Part shown: positions 1 to 8,700 of the stretch, piece by piece
How the letters are laid out: every line of letters starts with the position of its first letter
Numbering within the stretch: the stretch's first letter is position 1
NCBI GenBank assembly: GCA_013054445.1
Contig: JAAMPI010001193.1
Coordinates: forward strand, 1 to 18,047
Direction of reading: 5' to 3'
Length of the DNA: 18,047 nt
From: Cudoniella acicularis
Lineage: Eukaryota; Ascomycota; Leotiomycetes; Helotiales; Helotiaceae
Translations under genes and position numbers: made by a program
The notes under the pieces: generated by a model
Seen by the model: the letters and a program-made list of their open reading frames with translations, nothing else
Told to the model about the DNA's origin: nothing
Databases searched by the model: none

Positions 1-180
1 TAAAGTATAACATTAAGTAATAGAAAGTAGTGAGAATATTAAGGTTTATATTTAAGGTTAATTAAAGGGTTAATTAAAGTAGAGAAAATAGGCGCTTCTT
101 GTCTTAAGTCGATAATCTTTTCGTGTTCGCTTATATAATCAAGAAGCGGTCGGAGGTCGGCGAGGAGGAGAGGCACGGAC
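1..180. other. AT-rich flank, no gene seen
   Basis: The first 110 bases are strongly A+T rich with repeated TTAATTAAAG-like words, and no frame reads as protein. Composition becomes more mixed after about 115. It may be the RIP-altered 5' part of the NLR-like remnant that follows, but no motif supports that. Confidence 0.4.
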
Positions 181-2634
181 CACCCCGTGGCCTATGCGCT
201 TAAACAACGAGGGAACCCCAACCCAACTTCTGCTCTTCTAGTCTAAGAGTTTTTAGAAAAGCAACCAGAATATAATAGGGCATCGATAAATCGCTTAGCT
301 ACCGAAACGTGTCTCTAGACTTTGATAAGCACTCCTGAGCCCTTGGTTGGCGTATACGCTGCTTTTTACTAGGCTATTCATTCCAAACTGGCTAGAGGTA
401 AGGGATTCTCGAAGAGTCTTCGGGGGCTGCTCTTCTAATTTCTCTCTAGAGAGGACGATCTAATATCCCCGTTCGCTATGTGGACTACGGTACTTCGAAA
501 ACTGGTAGACGAGCGTGCGATTAGCTAGAGAGCTCACTATAAGTATAATAACACTATAGGGTCACCATACAGGGCATTACTTATTGCCTACGTTTTTGAT
601 TTCGTCGAAGTGGTTTAAGATCAAATCGACAAAGGAAGTTTTTAGCCAAACATCAAGAACAAGGATAGTCACGGTCTTTTACGCATTTCAATAGCAAATG
701 ATAGCCCGAACGTAACTATAGTGTTACTGAATGCAGGATTACCAATTACAAGCGAGTCGCTCAAAGTCGTAGCGAGCAGGTTTGAAAGAGGCGAGGTCAT
801 CATAGGTCTCCTGCTCGAACGGGACACGGCTTTTGAAATTATAGAGGCCGTGATTGAGAAAGTTTTTACTAAGCAAGTAATATTGCTTTTATTGTAAGAA
901 CATTAAAAAGAGTTCCGAGTGACATCGAAGATTTTCTAGATTATCGCGGAAAGGTTCGATAAAGACGTTATGACACTGTTGCTGTACGGGCGCGGAAGCA
1001 CGATCACTATCACAGACGAAATTGTACGGGCAGCTGTAGGAAATGCAAGATGTAGCTTAGAGGTGATGAAACTACTGCTAGAAAAGCGCGGAAGTCAATT
1101 CAATATATCTCAAGAAGTGATCATGGCTACAGCAAGAAATTCATCAAGTGGCACCGCAGTTCTGGGCTTGTTGCTGGGGAAGCGCCGCCAGGAGATCGAA
1201 ATTACAGAGGAGGTAATTGAAACAGCTGAAGCACACTGGGACAGTCATGGCATAAGACTTCTGCTTAAGGAGCTGAGGCGGCCGTTCAAGATCACACAGA
1301 CTGTGCTCAAGAAAGCAGCACGTAACGAAGTCGATAGCACTAACGTCATCAAATTGTTTTTGGGGAATGGCGGAAACAAGCTCAAGATCTCCGAGGAAGT
1401 CATGGTAGCAGCTGTAAAGAACTTCGAATGCGGGATAGAGTTGATAGACATGCTCCTAAAGGAGTATAGTGGCCATTTCAAGATTATAGAAGCGCTGGTC
1501 GAGGCAGTAGCGGGAAGTTGGGATAGGGACAAGAAGATGAGAATGCTTCTAGAGAAGGCGGGCAATGAGGTCGAGATTACCGAAAGAGTACTCGTTGCTG
1601 CCGTAGGCAACTGGGATGGCTAGAAGATAATCTAGCTGCTTTTAGACGAGCGCCCCGGTGAGATCAAAATCACGGATGAGGTTCTTGTTACAGCTGCAGA
1701 AAATGAGGAGCATCTAGAACAGATGATGGAACTGCTACTACGAGAGGGTTAGTTTCAGGACGAAGTTTCAGAGCGGGTTGTCACAGCAGTGGCAGAGAGC
1801 TGGGACGCGGAGAAACTAATTATGCTACTTTTTAAGAAGTGGGGAAATAGTCTTTCAATTACGGAAAAGGTTCTCGAGACCGCAGCAGCGAACGAGAACA
1901 GTGAGAAGATTCTGATTCTTCTTTTAAAGAAGGGAGCCGAGAATTTCGAAGTCGACATTAAAGTTACGGAAGGAATATTGCAAGCAGCCGCAGAAAACGA
2001 GATATACGGCTTAGAAGTGATGAAGTTCTTGCTGACGCATTGCCCTACCCAGAGCAGCATTACAGAAGAAGTACTCAAGGCAGCTGCAGCAAACGAGAAG
2101 CTTGGAAAAGAGCTAATAGAACTCTTATTAGAACATGGCATAGTTGTCTTTAGCGACGCGGTTGTGGCTACAGCTGCGGCACACGGACAAGAAGATGTGT
2201 TGCAGACTCTAGGAGACTAGAACTATATCAAAACTTGGAGAGAAGATTGGCTTGCTGTTTCCTCATTCTATAACGCAGCCAAAAATAGGGACGCAGAAAC
2301 GATCAAAAACCTTTTGACTAAAGATTTGGATCCAGATCTAGATCACCGAGGGAAAATATCACCTCTCTAGATAGCCACGTGGAATGGGCACTTTGAGGTA
2401 GTTGACCTCTTGCTTAAAACGCACACTGTCGATGTCAATTGGAGGTCTCCAGATGGACGATCACCTCTATTTTGTGCAGTGGAGCGTAACTCCGAAGACA
2501 TTGCAGTATTGTTATTAAAGCATAGTACGAGCTCCAAGTTAGCTAACAATGAAGGAGTTACGCCACTTGAATTAATTGAACAGGATGAACATCTTGAGAT
2601 GGAAGATATATTTAAAAAGTACACTTTAAATTAG
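181..2634 (+). pseudogene. RIP-decayed NLR-type ankyrin repeat protein (C-terminal part)
   Basis: One frame (codons starting at 241, 244 and so on) reads as protein down to 2634 but is cut by stops at 244, 316, 370, 436, 526, 616, 643, 895, 904, 937, 1621, 1633, 1750, 2218 and 2368, with a last TAG at 2632. All are TAA or TAG, none TGA. The 241-900 part resembles the segment after the NACHT domain of fungal NLRs, leading into ankyrin-like helices. About 961-2217 is an array of ~31-residue units with the consensus LLL-x(6-8)-ITEEV-x(2)-AA-x-N, known from fungal NACHT/ankyrin proteins. The end (about 2260-2630) holds three classical ankyrin repeats, with SPL-x-IATWNGHFEVVDLLL, then DGRSPLFCAV, then EGVTPLELI. 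Such proteins act in non-self recognition and cell death (family knowledge). No NACHT P-loop is visible, so the N-terminal half is missing or lies outside the window. The 5' boundary is uncertain. Confidence 0.8.
961..2217 (+). repeat. Array of about 13 protein-coding ~31-residue repeats
   Basis: Successive units of 30-36 residues share a leucine triplet (LLLEKRG, LLLGKRR, LLLKELR, LLLDERP, LLFKKWG and so on), then I-T/S-E-E-V, then an alanine-rich A-A-x-N/E helix. Each unit is about 90-100 bp. The units differ considerably from each other, so this is an old, diverged array and not a freshly homogenised one. It forms the helical solenoid of the NLR-like remnant. Confidence 0.75.
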
Positions 2635-2760
2635 AACGAGTTACTATTTTCGATAGTTATTGAGAAGACATATGAAGACCGTTTCCTGAGGCGATATCAC
2701 AAGCAAGGACATCAACAAATAGACAATTCAAAATAAGCAAATAAGCACATGGATGTCAAG

Positions 2761-2930
2761 ATAGAACAGAAACGCCAAGGAATATCCTAGTTGTGCAACT
2801 GAATTGTTGAACCGTGGATAAGTAACTTTGGCAACTGCATGGTAACCTTTCCTCCTACAATTAGTTTGCAATTGACAGCTCGGCCGCGTAAGAACAAAGT
2901 GAAAGCAGTAGTCATGTTGTTTGGGAATAT
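2761..2930 (+). repeat. Dispersed repeat, copy A
   Basis: This stretch aligns by eye with 10466-10655 in the same orientation. Shared blocks include ATAGA-C-GAAACG near the start, AGTAAC-TTGG, ATGGTAAC-TTTCCT, ACAATT-GTTTGCA, CG-CTCGTAAGAA-like sequence and TTTGGGA-T near the end. The copies differ by many substitutions and small indels, so this is an old duplication. It has no coding frame and no clear terminal inverted repeat. It could be a MITE or the remnant of a larger element. Confidence 0.6.
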
Positions 2931-3391
2931 ATGCCATTGATAGAAATTCATGAACAGGGACGGGCAAAAATGCAAAGCGTTAAGCGTTTTAAATTGTTAT
3001 TAATCATAACGGGCGGCCAGCGGATACTCATAAAGGTGAGCTGAAAAGCGGTTACGCAGTCAGGGTTAGCCGATAACAGACGGTCATCCCCTTATTTGCA
3101 TCGGTGCTGTTGGAAAGAAAATCGTGGTGCTCATTTTTGATGGGGTACCCATATCTGCTACCAATTTCCAAATGCTCCATGAGAGTAATCCAATTCTTCT
3201 CGCAAACGCACACAAACCCTACCAGACTAGCTATTCTGGTCAGCATGATCCGGTGCAGGTGTACAGGATAGCGATGCTTACCAGGTGAGCATTTACATAG
3301 TATGGACGGAAGCCTCAAGCAATCCCGCAGCTATGCAGTACTGTATGATGGTACATCGATAGATCTGCAGTACTTTCATTTGTGTAGGTAC

Positions 3392-3420
3392 CGGACCAAT
3401 CTTTGACGATTTTTGGTCCG
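3392..3420. repeat. Small inverted repeat (8 bp arms)
   Basis: CGGACCAA at 3392-3399 is matched by TTGGTCCG at 3413-3420 across a 13 bp loop. It lies about 60 bp beyond the 3' end of the minus-strand gene ending at 3480, so it would fall in that gene's 3' flank. The function is unknown and it may be chance. Confidence 0.4.
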
Positions 3421-3479
3421 TGTTTGGCTTTTGACATAAAACTGATGCGGTTCGATATCAATTTATTGATCCACTCGCC

Positions 3480-4675
3480 TTATGTATATATATTACAAAC
3501 TTTCCTCCGCTTGCTTTTTGGCTTTTGATCCCTCGTATTGAGATTCAGCTCCCTAAGTGCCTTTCGTTTCGAGGGAGAAGCCGGAGAGGAAGATTTCGAA
3601 CACCCGCTATCGCAGAAAGCAGTTTTCATAGCCTGAAAGATTGTAGCGGGTTCATTGGTCGGCAACGTCTTTTTCTCAATGTGGAGGCTACCATCATAGA
3701 ATTTGTAAGGATCCTCAAACTTCTGCAAGTATGTGTATGGAATGTCGGCCGTGTACTGTACAAGATTCGTGTTTATTCGCTTCGAAGGGCGATGATCTTT
3801 TGGGGATTTGAGGGTTGTGGTGCTCGATTGAGGAGTACTAGGTTTCACTATTGATTCGTGCTCAGGAACAAAAAGAGTAACCTATTGTAATTAGATAAGG
3901 GCTGCCTATCATTCGGAAAAGAACAGCATACCCGGTGCGATTTTGATTCTTGCAGACCACGTCTCCTTCTTAGCTGAGCCAGAGTGATTAGAATGGCGAC
4001 GTAAACTGGGTCAATGGCAAGCCCTTGCTTGCTTTTGATTTCCTTGGTGGCAAAGGCCCATGACTTCTTTCCAGAGGTGTACCGTTTCCGTCGAGCAGCA
4101 GATGTCCACATGTGATCAGTGTAAGCCCAGATCGGAGTTCTTGAATACTCCACAGATGTAGATTGATGCCAGCCGAGTATAAGGGGAGGGAGCTGAGCGA
4201 TGTGGTAATTCTCATACTCGAAAAATAGTGTGCTCTCCACGATGTCCAGCTTTTGTAGTTCTGCCATTCTTTTGACAAGTTGTCGCGTCTGCTCGTCTCT
4301 TGATATCGCCCGGGCGTGCTCTAGATCCCATACTGCTCCCAATACTTGTGTGCTCTCATCGACCTGGCATTTAACGTCCTCAACTGCAGGCTCCCCTGGA
4401 CTGGCAGATATAATAAGATCGACGCCGAGGGCGGGTAAGTGGTCGGCAGTCCATTCAAGGGGATGGACGAAGAGTCGAGTGGCGCAGCTTTCGAGGAGCA
4501 TAGCGCGTATAGAGCCAGGCGCTGGAGGTGGGTGCTGGCCATGATCTGAGATTGCGAGGGAAAAACTCGGCACAGTATTGCTCATACTTATATTCGTAGC
4601 TTCGATGCGGCGTTGGTGTGTTCGTCGTGTTGTTGTCGCGGTTTGTTGTTTCGGCCTTTCGGTTCTTTCTGGCAT
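3480..4675 (-). CDS. Uncharacterised fungal protein, possible PD-(D/E)XK-like fold, 2 exons
   Basis: Exon 1 is 4675-3932 and exon 2 is 3881-3480, with a 50 bp intron (3931-3882). The donor is GTATGC, there is a CTAAT branch-like site, and the acceptor is ACAATAG. The joint is phase 0 and gives about 381 residues. Without splicing, the frame runs into a short tail after SKSHR; splicing continues it with VTLFVPEHESIV and a well-composed C-terminus. Visible features are D-LIISASPGEPAVEDVK near residues 85-103, then TDHMWTSAARR, and KSWAFATKEIKSKQG with an E-x-K motif, followed by a hydrophobic helix (VYVAILITLAQ). The Lys/Ser/Pro-rich tail with KRKALRE and KSKRRK looks like a nuclear localisation signal. 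The first ~30 residues are Thr/Arg/Gln-rich, so Met at 4585 (MSNTVPSF) may be the real start. I do not recognise a named family; the nuclease-like fold is inference. It is head-to-head with the gene at 4796. Confidence 0.75.
3882..3931 (-). other. Spliceosomal intron of the 3480-4675 gene
   Basis: On the minus strand it runs from GTATGC at 3931 to ACAATAG at 3882, with a CTAAT-like branch site about 12 bases before the acceptor. At 50 bp it is a typical ascomycete intron. Removing it joins two protein-like frames in phase 0 after Arg248. Confidence 0.75.
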
Positions 4676-4795
4676 CGTTTCCGCGCTAAACTCGATTTTG
4701 TTTTTCAGCCTCGTCCCGCATCTGGTGCGGAGATAAGAATCGTCTATTCTATCGACCTATATGTACCATTTGGTAATTTCTATGATACTTAATAC
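4676..4795. promoter_or_regulatory. Shared bidirectional promoter of the divergent pair
   Basis: Only 120 bp separate the two outward-facing ATGs (210 bp if the minus gene starts at 4585). The two genes must share upstream regulatory sequence, so co-expression is likely. No canonical TATA box stands out; an AT-rich stretch lies near 4765-4795. Confidence 0.5.
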
Positions 4796-6011
4796 ATGGC
4801 GCAAAAATGGCCTTCAAATGAACGGGAGTTTCTTCGTAGATTTCCTGTTCACGAGAGCAGCACTATTCATAATCTACCCCGCGAGCTGAAATCTGCAAGT
4901 GGAAGTGCCTGGTCTGCAAAACATCTCCAAGCATGCCGTGTCCTGGTACAAGATCATAGTGGGAATATTCCAATTCTCAATGACTACAAGACCACGGCCA
5001 CGGACCGTGTAGCCGCAGACCGATCCCTGCTCACTTCCCTTACATCAGTCTCCTATGAGGAACTGCGAAGCTTGTCTCACCGTGCCCTCCGCTCTGTCCC
5101 CTGTTTCGGTTCGTTTTTCGTCTCTCTCGCCGACGTTACTCGTGTACGAAGTCAGAGCATCCCTAGTCGCCGCCTTCGAGAAAACATTCAAGCCCCGGAA
5201 CGACCCAACTTCAGATCTGGTGAAGGCGAAGGCTTCTCTTCATCTCCACCAATAGGCTCCTCGCCTTTTACTACAGTCTCCTCCACATACTCACCACGTC
5301 ACATGAACGAGAGACCCGATTTCGAGGAGCAGATCGACCGGAAGAAACACGAAGTCGTATCGGCGAATATGGCTGCACAGTTCATTTCTACAGTTATCGA
5401 TTTTTACTCGAATCAACCAGATGGAAGTATCACAACCGAGTTTTTCAACGCTCCAAATACGTTTCATTTGGTCTCACCTCATCTCAGCTGTATTTGTCAA
5501 GATGACGGTGCTGCTTGGCGCAGAGAGTTTAACCCTATCACTCGAACATGGATTAACCCTCAGAGCGAGCTTCTCTACAGCCTGGAAGTTAAATCGTCAT
5601 ACTTCCAAGCCGATAGCTCGGGAATTGGAGCGACATCCGATTCGACTCTTGCACAACAATTCTGCGAGCTGCTTGGGTCTGAGTTGTCACAGGTGGTAGA
5701 CGGAGACTACGAATCACTTGATGATGAACGACGATGGTAAGATTTATCACTCAAAACTTCATAAATAGGCTTATTAACTTATTTTTCTTAGCCGCTTTCT
5801 TGTCTCGGTCCATCAGTCTGATATTATGATTGTATCTTGTTACTTTTCCTCGGACTATCTCAGCTACATTTATTCGGATCAACCACCGACACACCTCCCG
5901 TATATTACTTTACACCGATCGCGCAAGTATGACCTCGGCGACCCCGTGGACAGAAAAGAGGCTACCGAAGCTATTGTTGCTCTTGACGAATATTTCAACC
6001 GTACAATCTGA
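4796..6011 (+). CDS. Uncharacterised fungal protein with PD-(D/E)XK-like E-x-K core, 2 exons
   Basis: Exon 1 is 4796-5736 and exon 2 is 5792-6011, with a 55 bp intron between them (GTAAGA donor, TTAAC branch-like site, TTCTTAG acceptor). The spliced product has 386 residues. The N-terminal third holds HNLPRELKSA, followed by a Ser/Pro/Arg-rich linker (about residues 105-175). The C-terminal domain starts near residue 185 (AAQFISTVIDFY). It contains HLSCICQDDGAAW and LLYSLEVKSSYF, giving an Asp and an E-x-K motif (Glu-Val-Lys) on consecutive predicted strands, as in PD-(D/E)XK nuclease folds. Exon 2 adds CRFLVSVHQSD, DYLSYIYSD and SRKYDLGDPVDRKEA, matching the usual ending of a large fungal hypothetical-protein family that I recall but cannot name. 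Catalytic activity is not shown by sequence alone. No signal peptide or membrane segment is seen. It is divergent from the 3480-4675 gene. Confidence 0.8.
5737..5791 (+). other. Spliceosomal intron of the 4796-6011 gene
   Basis: GTAAGA donor at 5737 and TTCTTAG acceptor ending at 5791, 55 bp, with TTATTAACTT as a branch-like site. The intron carries an in-frame TAA immediately after the donor. Splicing (phase 2) joins the first exon to a 73-codon frame ending in TGA at 6009. Confidence 0.75.
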
Positions 6012-6107
6012 ACATTCATTTTGCCGCAGCTGCTTTTATGTACTGCGTTCGGGGTTGTTTGTTGGGTGTAGATTGCAGCCAGCCACAACTTTGGACAAGA
6101 TACTTAG

Positions 6108-6556
6108 TTATGGCAAGACAATGGCTTGGGGTGTCCGGAACGAAACGACCAGATGGTCAAAGACGTGCATCAGCTCACGCCATCTAAATTCGTCTGTCAG
6201 CAAGACCTAGAACACCGCAGCACCTGAATATGACCTTACACACTAGCAGGTAATGAAAGATGACAATCACTTACACAACACGACGTAAATATTGTCTCTT
6301 CCATACAGCAACATGAACCCATATATGGTAAAGTCCGTTCATGCTGCCCAGCCAATTCGCGAATCTCATATAGCATGGCTTGGCTGATATCCTCGCCCTC
6401 CACGAGTTGGGTTGGAGCGCGATGGCCGCTATCCCCACCGCTGGAGACTATTACGCTTCCGCAATCCTTGCAGAAGGAACTAGTGGCCAAGATCAAACGG
6501 CTAGGCCGGTCCAAAATAAGAAGTGGATCAACTAGTACGTCCGGTTTAGCCACCAA
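6108..6556 (-). CDS. Doubtful gene fragment with an FCxxCG motif
   Basis: A minus-strand frame from 6556 encodes about 94 residues of protein-like composition, with SSFCKDCGSVIV and ISQAMLYEIRELAGQ. A good donor (GTAAGT, starting at 6274) and an acceptor (TTCTAG, ending at 6207) would remove 68 bp in phase 0 and continue with VLLTDEFRWRELMHVF to a TAA at 6108. There is no ATG near the 5' end and a TAG lies just upstream, so this is at best a 3' fragment. FCxxCG is seen in the C-terminal part of GFA/CENP-V proteins, but the other cysteines of that domain are absent, so no function is assigned. Confidence 0.22.
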
Positions 6557-6580
6557 CTACACAATTGTTACTTAGTCACA

Positions 6581-6606
6581 GCTAGTCTCCAACGTTTGAG
6601 ACTAGC
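6581..6606. repeat. Perfect 9 bp inverted repeat
   Basis: GCTAGTCTC at 6581-6589 and GAGACTAGC at 6598-6606 are exact reverse complements separated by 8 bases. The meaning is unknown. No partner copy was noticed that would make it a transposon terminus. Confidence 0.6.
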
Positions 6607-7081
6607 ACAGACCTACTAGTAACTCTAGCGTTTCATTATACCTTATGACAGGATCCCGGCAATCGAGATCAATCGGAGAGCAGACTAACAAGTCATTCGT
6701 TGTCGCTTGCACTCGCCGGATACGGACGACTAGCAGCATCGATCTTGAGACTAAGGCTCGAGACAGCTGGACGTGCTCGAGGGATGGCAGACTAAGATTT
6801 TAAGTTTACCTAGCTCTTCCCGGACTTCGTTTAGTAATTGAACTCTATATAGTACCTGCTATAGAATTTACTGCCGTCCCTAGATTGTGCTTCTTCGACA
6901 ATCAACAATAGTCCTATATATCTCAGGGTCTGGACTCAACTCATCTCTTGCTCACAAATGTATGTATTATGTTGTTAAAATATTCATAGCACCAACCGCT
7001 AACTTTAGAGACTAGGCCACCCGGAAAAGTGACAAAGCATCGGACTAGCAACGGACTAGCATCGGACCATCCAAGGTGCAA

Positions 7082-8230
7082 ATGTCGGAAACATTCCCCT
7101 CCTTCACCTTTCTACCTACAGAACTCCGCAGCAAGATCTGGGGGTTCTCATGCCTACCGCGCGTTATCGAGCTTCACGCACCATCTGTCTACGATGGCCA
7201 GGACCGCTGGAAGTCGAGTTGCTGCAACCATGCCGGACTATCTGTGTGCCGTGAGGCGCGCATAGAAGCGCGCAAACATTACCCTGTAGCTATTCCTATC
7301 GTCGGCAACCAGGAAGATTGTCTCTATTTTGATCCTTCCTTTGACACTCTTGTCGTCCTTGGGTAGCATGATCCTAGCCAGCTAAAGCGGCTTTTTAATG
7401 CTGTGGAACCCCGGCGTATCGGTCTGAGTGCTCTCTACATGGATTCCCTACCTCGTTGGTGGAACACTTTATCTCCTCCCCTTGAGCAGCTCGTGGTGCT
7501 TCTATGTGAACAAGAGATGCCATCAGTAGGCTTTCGAGGCGAATGCAAGTTGGAAGAGTGTGATGGTCTAAATAGCCTTGTTCGTTATTTGGTTAAAGCA
7601 GATGAGAAGTTTGGGGACGAGGCGCTCTGGCTGTGCATAATGCGTTTTCGGTTCATCTCTAGCAATAGCCTGGTCTCAAAGCTGGAGGGGCTGGAGGTAT
7701 CACCTCCGGAATCTCGTGTAAGGGTCGAGGTTCAGGTTCGATTCAACGAAAGAGAAGAGATCTGTGGATTTGGGGAGCTTATGCAGGGGCTCAAACACCT
7801 TGTAGCCCTTTCGAACATATTTGAGGAGACACTTCCAAGGCTTGAGGTCTGCTTTACGACAACAAAACCACGAAGCCCACGTCCTGGTATCCTGCAGATC
7901 GTTTCTAAAGCTATTGATTCTCCTTGTATAAAGGAAGTGCTTGATTTTTGGAGACTTTACAATATTGGAGCCAGGTTTGAATATGTTGTGGACCAGAGCG
8001 GACTCACTATTAGACAGATTCAGGGGTCAAGTGGTATCCATGTACAGAATTCGGGGTGCGGGATTTATTGTTACTTGCGTGAGGCTTCACGTGCATACAG
8101 AGTAGAAACTATCGAAATGCTTCATCACCAAGTAGTTCTGGTTCTGCGATCCGTCAATTCTACATGCCGTATTATCCAAATTACCGCTATTACGGACAAT
8201 TCGGATGTACTCTTGTATAGTCTAAAGTAG
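7082..8230 (+). pseudogene. 2EXR-family protein gene interrupted by one TAG
   Basis: The ATG at 7082 opens MSETFPSFTFLPTELRSKIW, the hallmark start of fungal 2EXR-domain proteins (F-x-x-F-x-x-LP-x-ELR-x-x-IW), followed by LPRVIELH, SVCREARIEARKHY and YFDPSFDTLVVLG. A TAG at 7364-7366 stops this after 94 residues. The same frame then continues for 287 codons with typical downstream sequence (RRIGLSALYMDSLPRWW, LEQLVVLLCE) to TAG at 8228-8230. The full frame would be about 382 codons, a normal length for the family. The bases around 7364 offer a poor donor and no acceptor at usable distance, so an intron is unlikely. The TAG fits a single CpA->TpA change in a CAG or TGG codon. The function of 2EXR proteins is unknown. 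Readthrough or a sequencing error cannot be excluded. Confidence 0.75.
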
Positions 8231-8700
8231 GTAAATAGATGGTAAGTGAAACAACTAACTCTTGTATCGAGATGCACGTTTCGTTGACAAGAGAATACAT
8301 AGCATATAAAATATCCGATTTGCTAATTGTAAGAGTCGAAAAAAATACAATCACGATCGAGTTAGATCTTATTAGCAAGAAATGCTAATCCAGATGTGGA
8401 GGATGAGAGATGATGAGGTTACGAGGGCGATTGAGGTGATAGAGGCGATAGAGGTGACGAGGTGACAAGGTGACAAGGTGACGAGAACAATGGAGGCGAT
8501 AGAGGTGTGTAACGGTTGAGCTGGGATGGCTGAGCTAACACCACGTTTCTTAGCCACGGTTTGGCATGGAATAACAAATTTCTATGAGTATTTACACACC
8601 TTCTCTCGAATTTACAATGTCCCAGTCCATATTAGCATGTAGAACTACATCTTAGCACTCGCAAGCCCCGCGCTGAGCCATACCGAGACTAGAAAGTGAG
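8231..8700. other. Spacer with minisatellite
   Basis: No gene seen. It includes an AT-rich stretch (8231-8390), the short tandem array at 8400-8512, and about 190 bases (8513-8700) with no recognisable structure. Confidence 0.4.
8400..8512 (+). repeat. Purine-rich minisatellite of 8-9 bp units
   Basis: Imperfect tandem units of the types GAGGTGATA, GAGGCGATA, GAGGTGAC and AAGGTGAC follow one another, all related by single changes or one-base indels. The strand is almost free of pyrimidine runs. The low-complexity open frame on the minus strand here (repeating S-I-A-S-I) is a by-product. Confidence 0.75.

Larger units (their letters stand above)
2635..3479. other. Gene-free spacer
   Basis: No convincing gene between the NLR remnant and the 3' end of the minus-strand gene. 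Short open frames on the minus strand (around 2728-2975 and 3052-3318) have no recognisable domain and no supporting splice structure. The spacer contains copy A of a dispersed repeat (2761-2930) and a small inverted repeat at 3392-3420. Confidence 0.5.
6012..7081. other. Spacer with one doubtful minus-strand frame
   Basis: No clear gene. It contains a possible two-exon minus-strand fragment (6556-6108) and a perfect 9 bp inverted repeat at 6581-6606. From 6610 to 7080 several short CTAG-rich words recur and no frame reads as protein. Confidence 0.4.

Noticed and set aside
1245..2141. Minus-strand open frames of 121 and 128 residues
   Set aside because: They are antisense shadows of the alanine/leucine-rich repeat array and have serine/phenylalanine-rich low-complexity composition.
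2728..3318. Minus-strand open frames of 62-88 residues
   Set aside because: No domain, no splice partner, and the first two overlap the non-coding dispersed repeat copy A.
4230..4544. Plus-strand 104-residue frame
   Set aside because: It is antisense to the first exon of the better-supported minus-strand gene.
5830..6210. Plus-strand 126-residue frame
   Set aside because: It overlaps exon 2 of the 4796 gene in another frame; the spliced frame is the one with family-like sequence.
7029..7265. Plus-strand 78-residue frame starting upstream of the 2EXR ATG
   Set aside because: It is out of frame with the recognisable 2EXR motif and has shadow-like composition.
7364..7382. Tiny intron removing the 2EXR TAG
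   Set aside because: GTAGCA to CCAG would be under 20 bp, far below the minimum for fungal spliceosomal introns.
8372..8557. Minus-strand 61-residue serine/isoleucine frame
   Set aside because: It is the translation of the minisatellite and not a gene.
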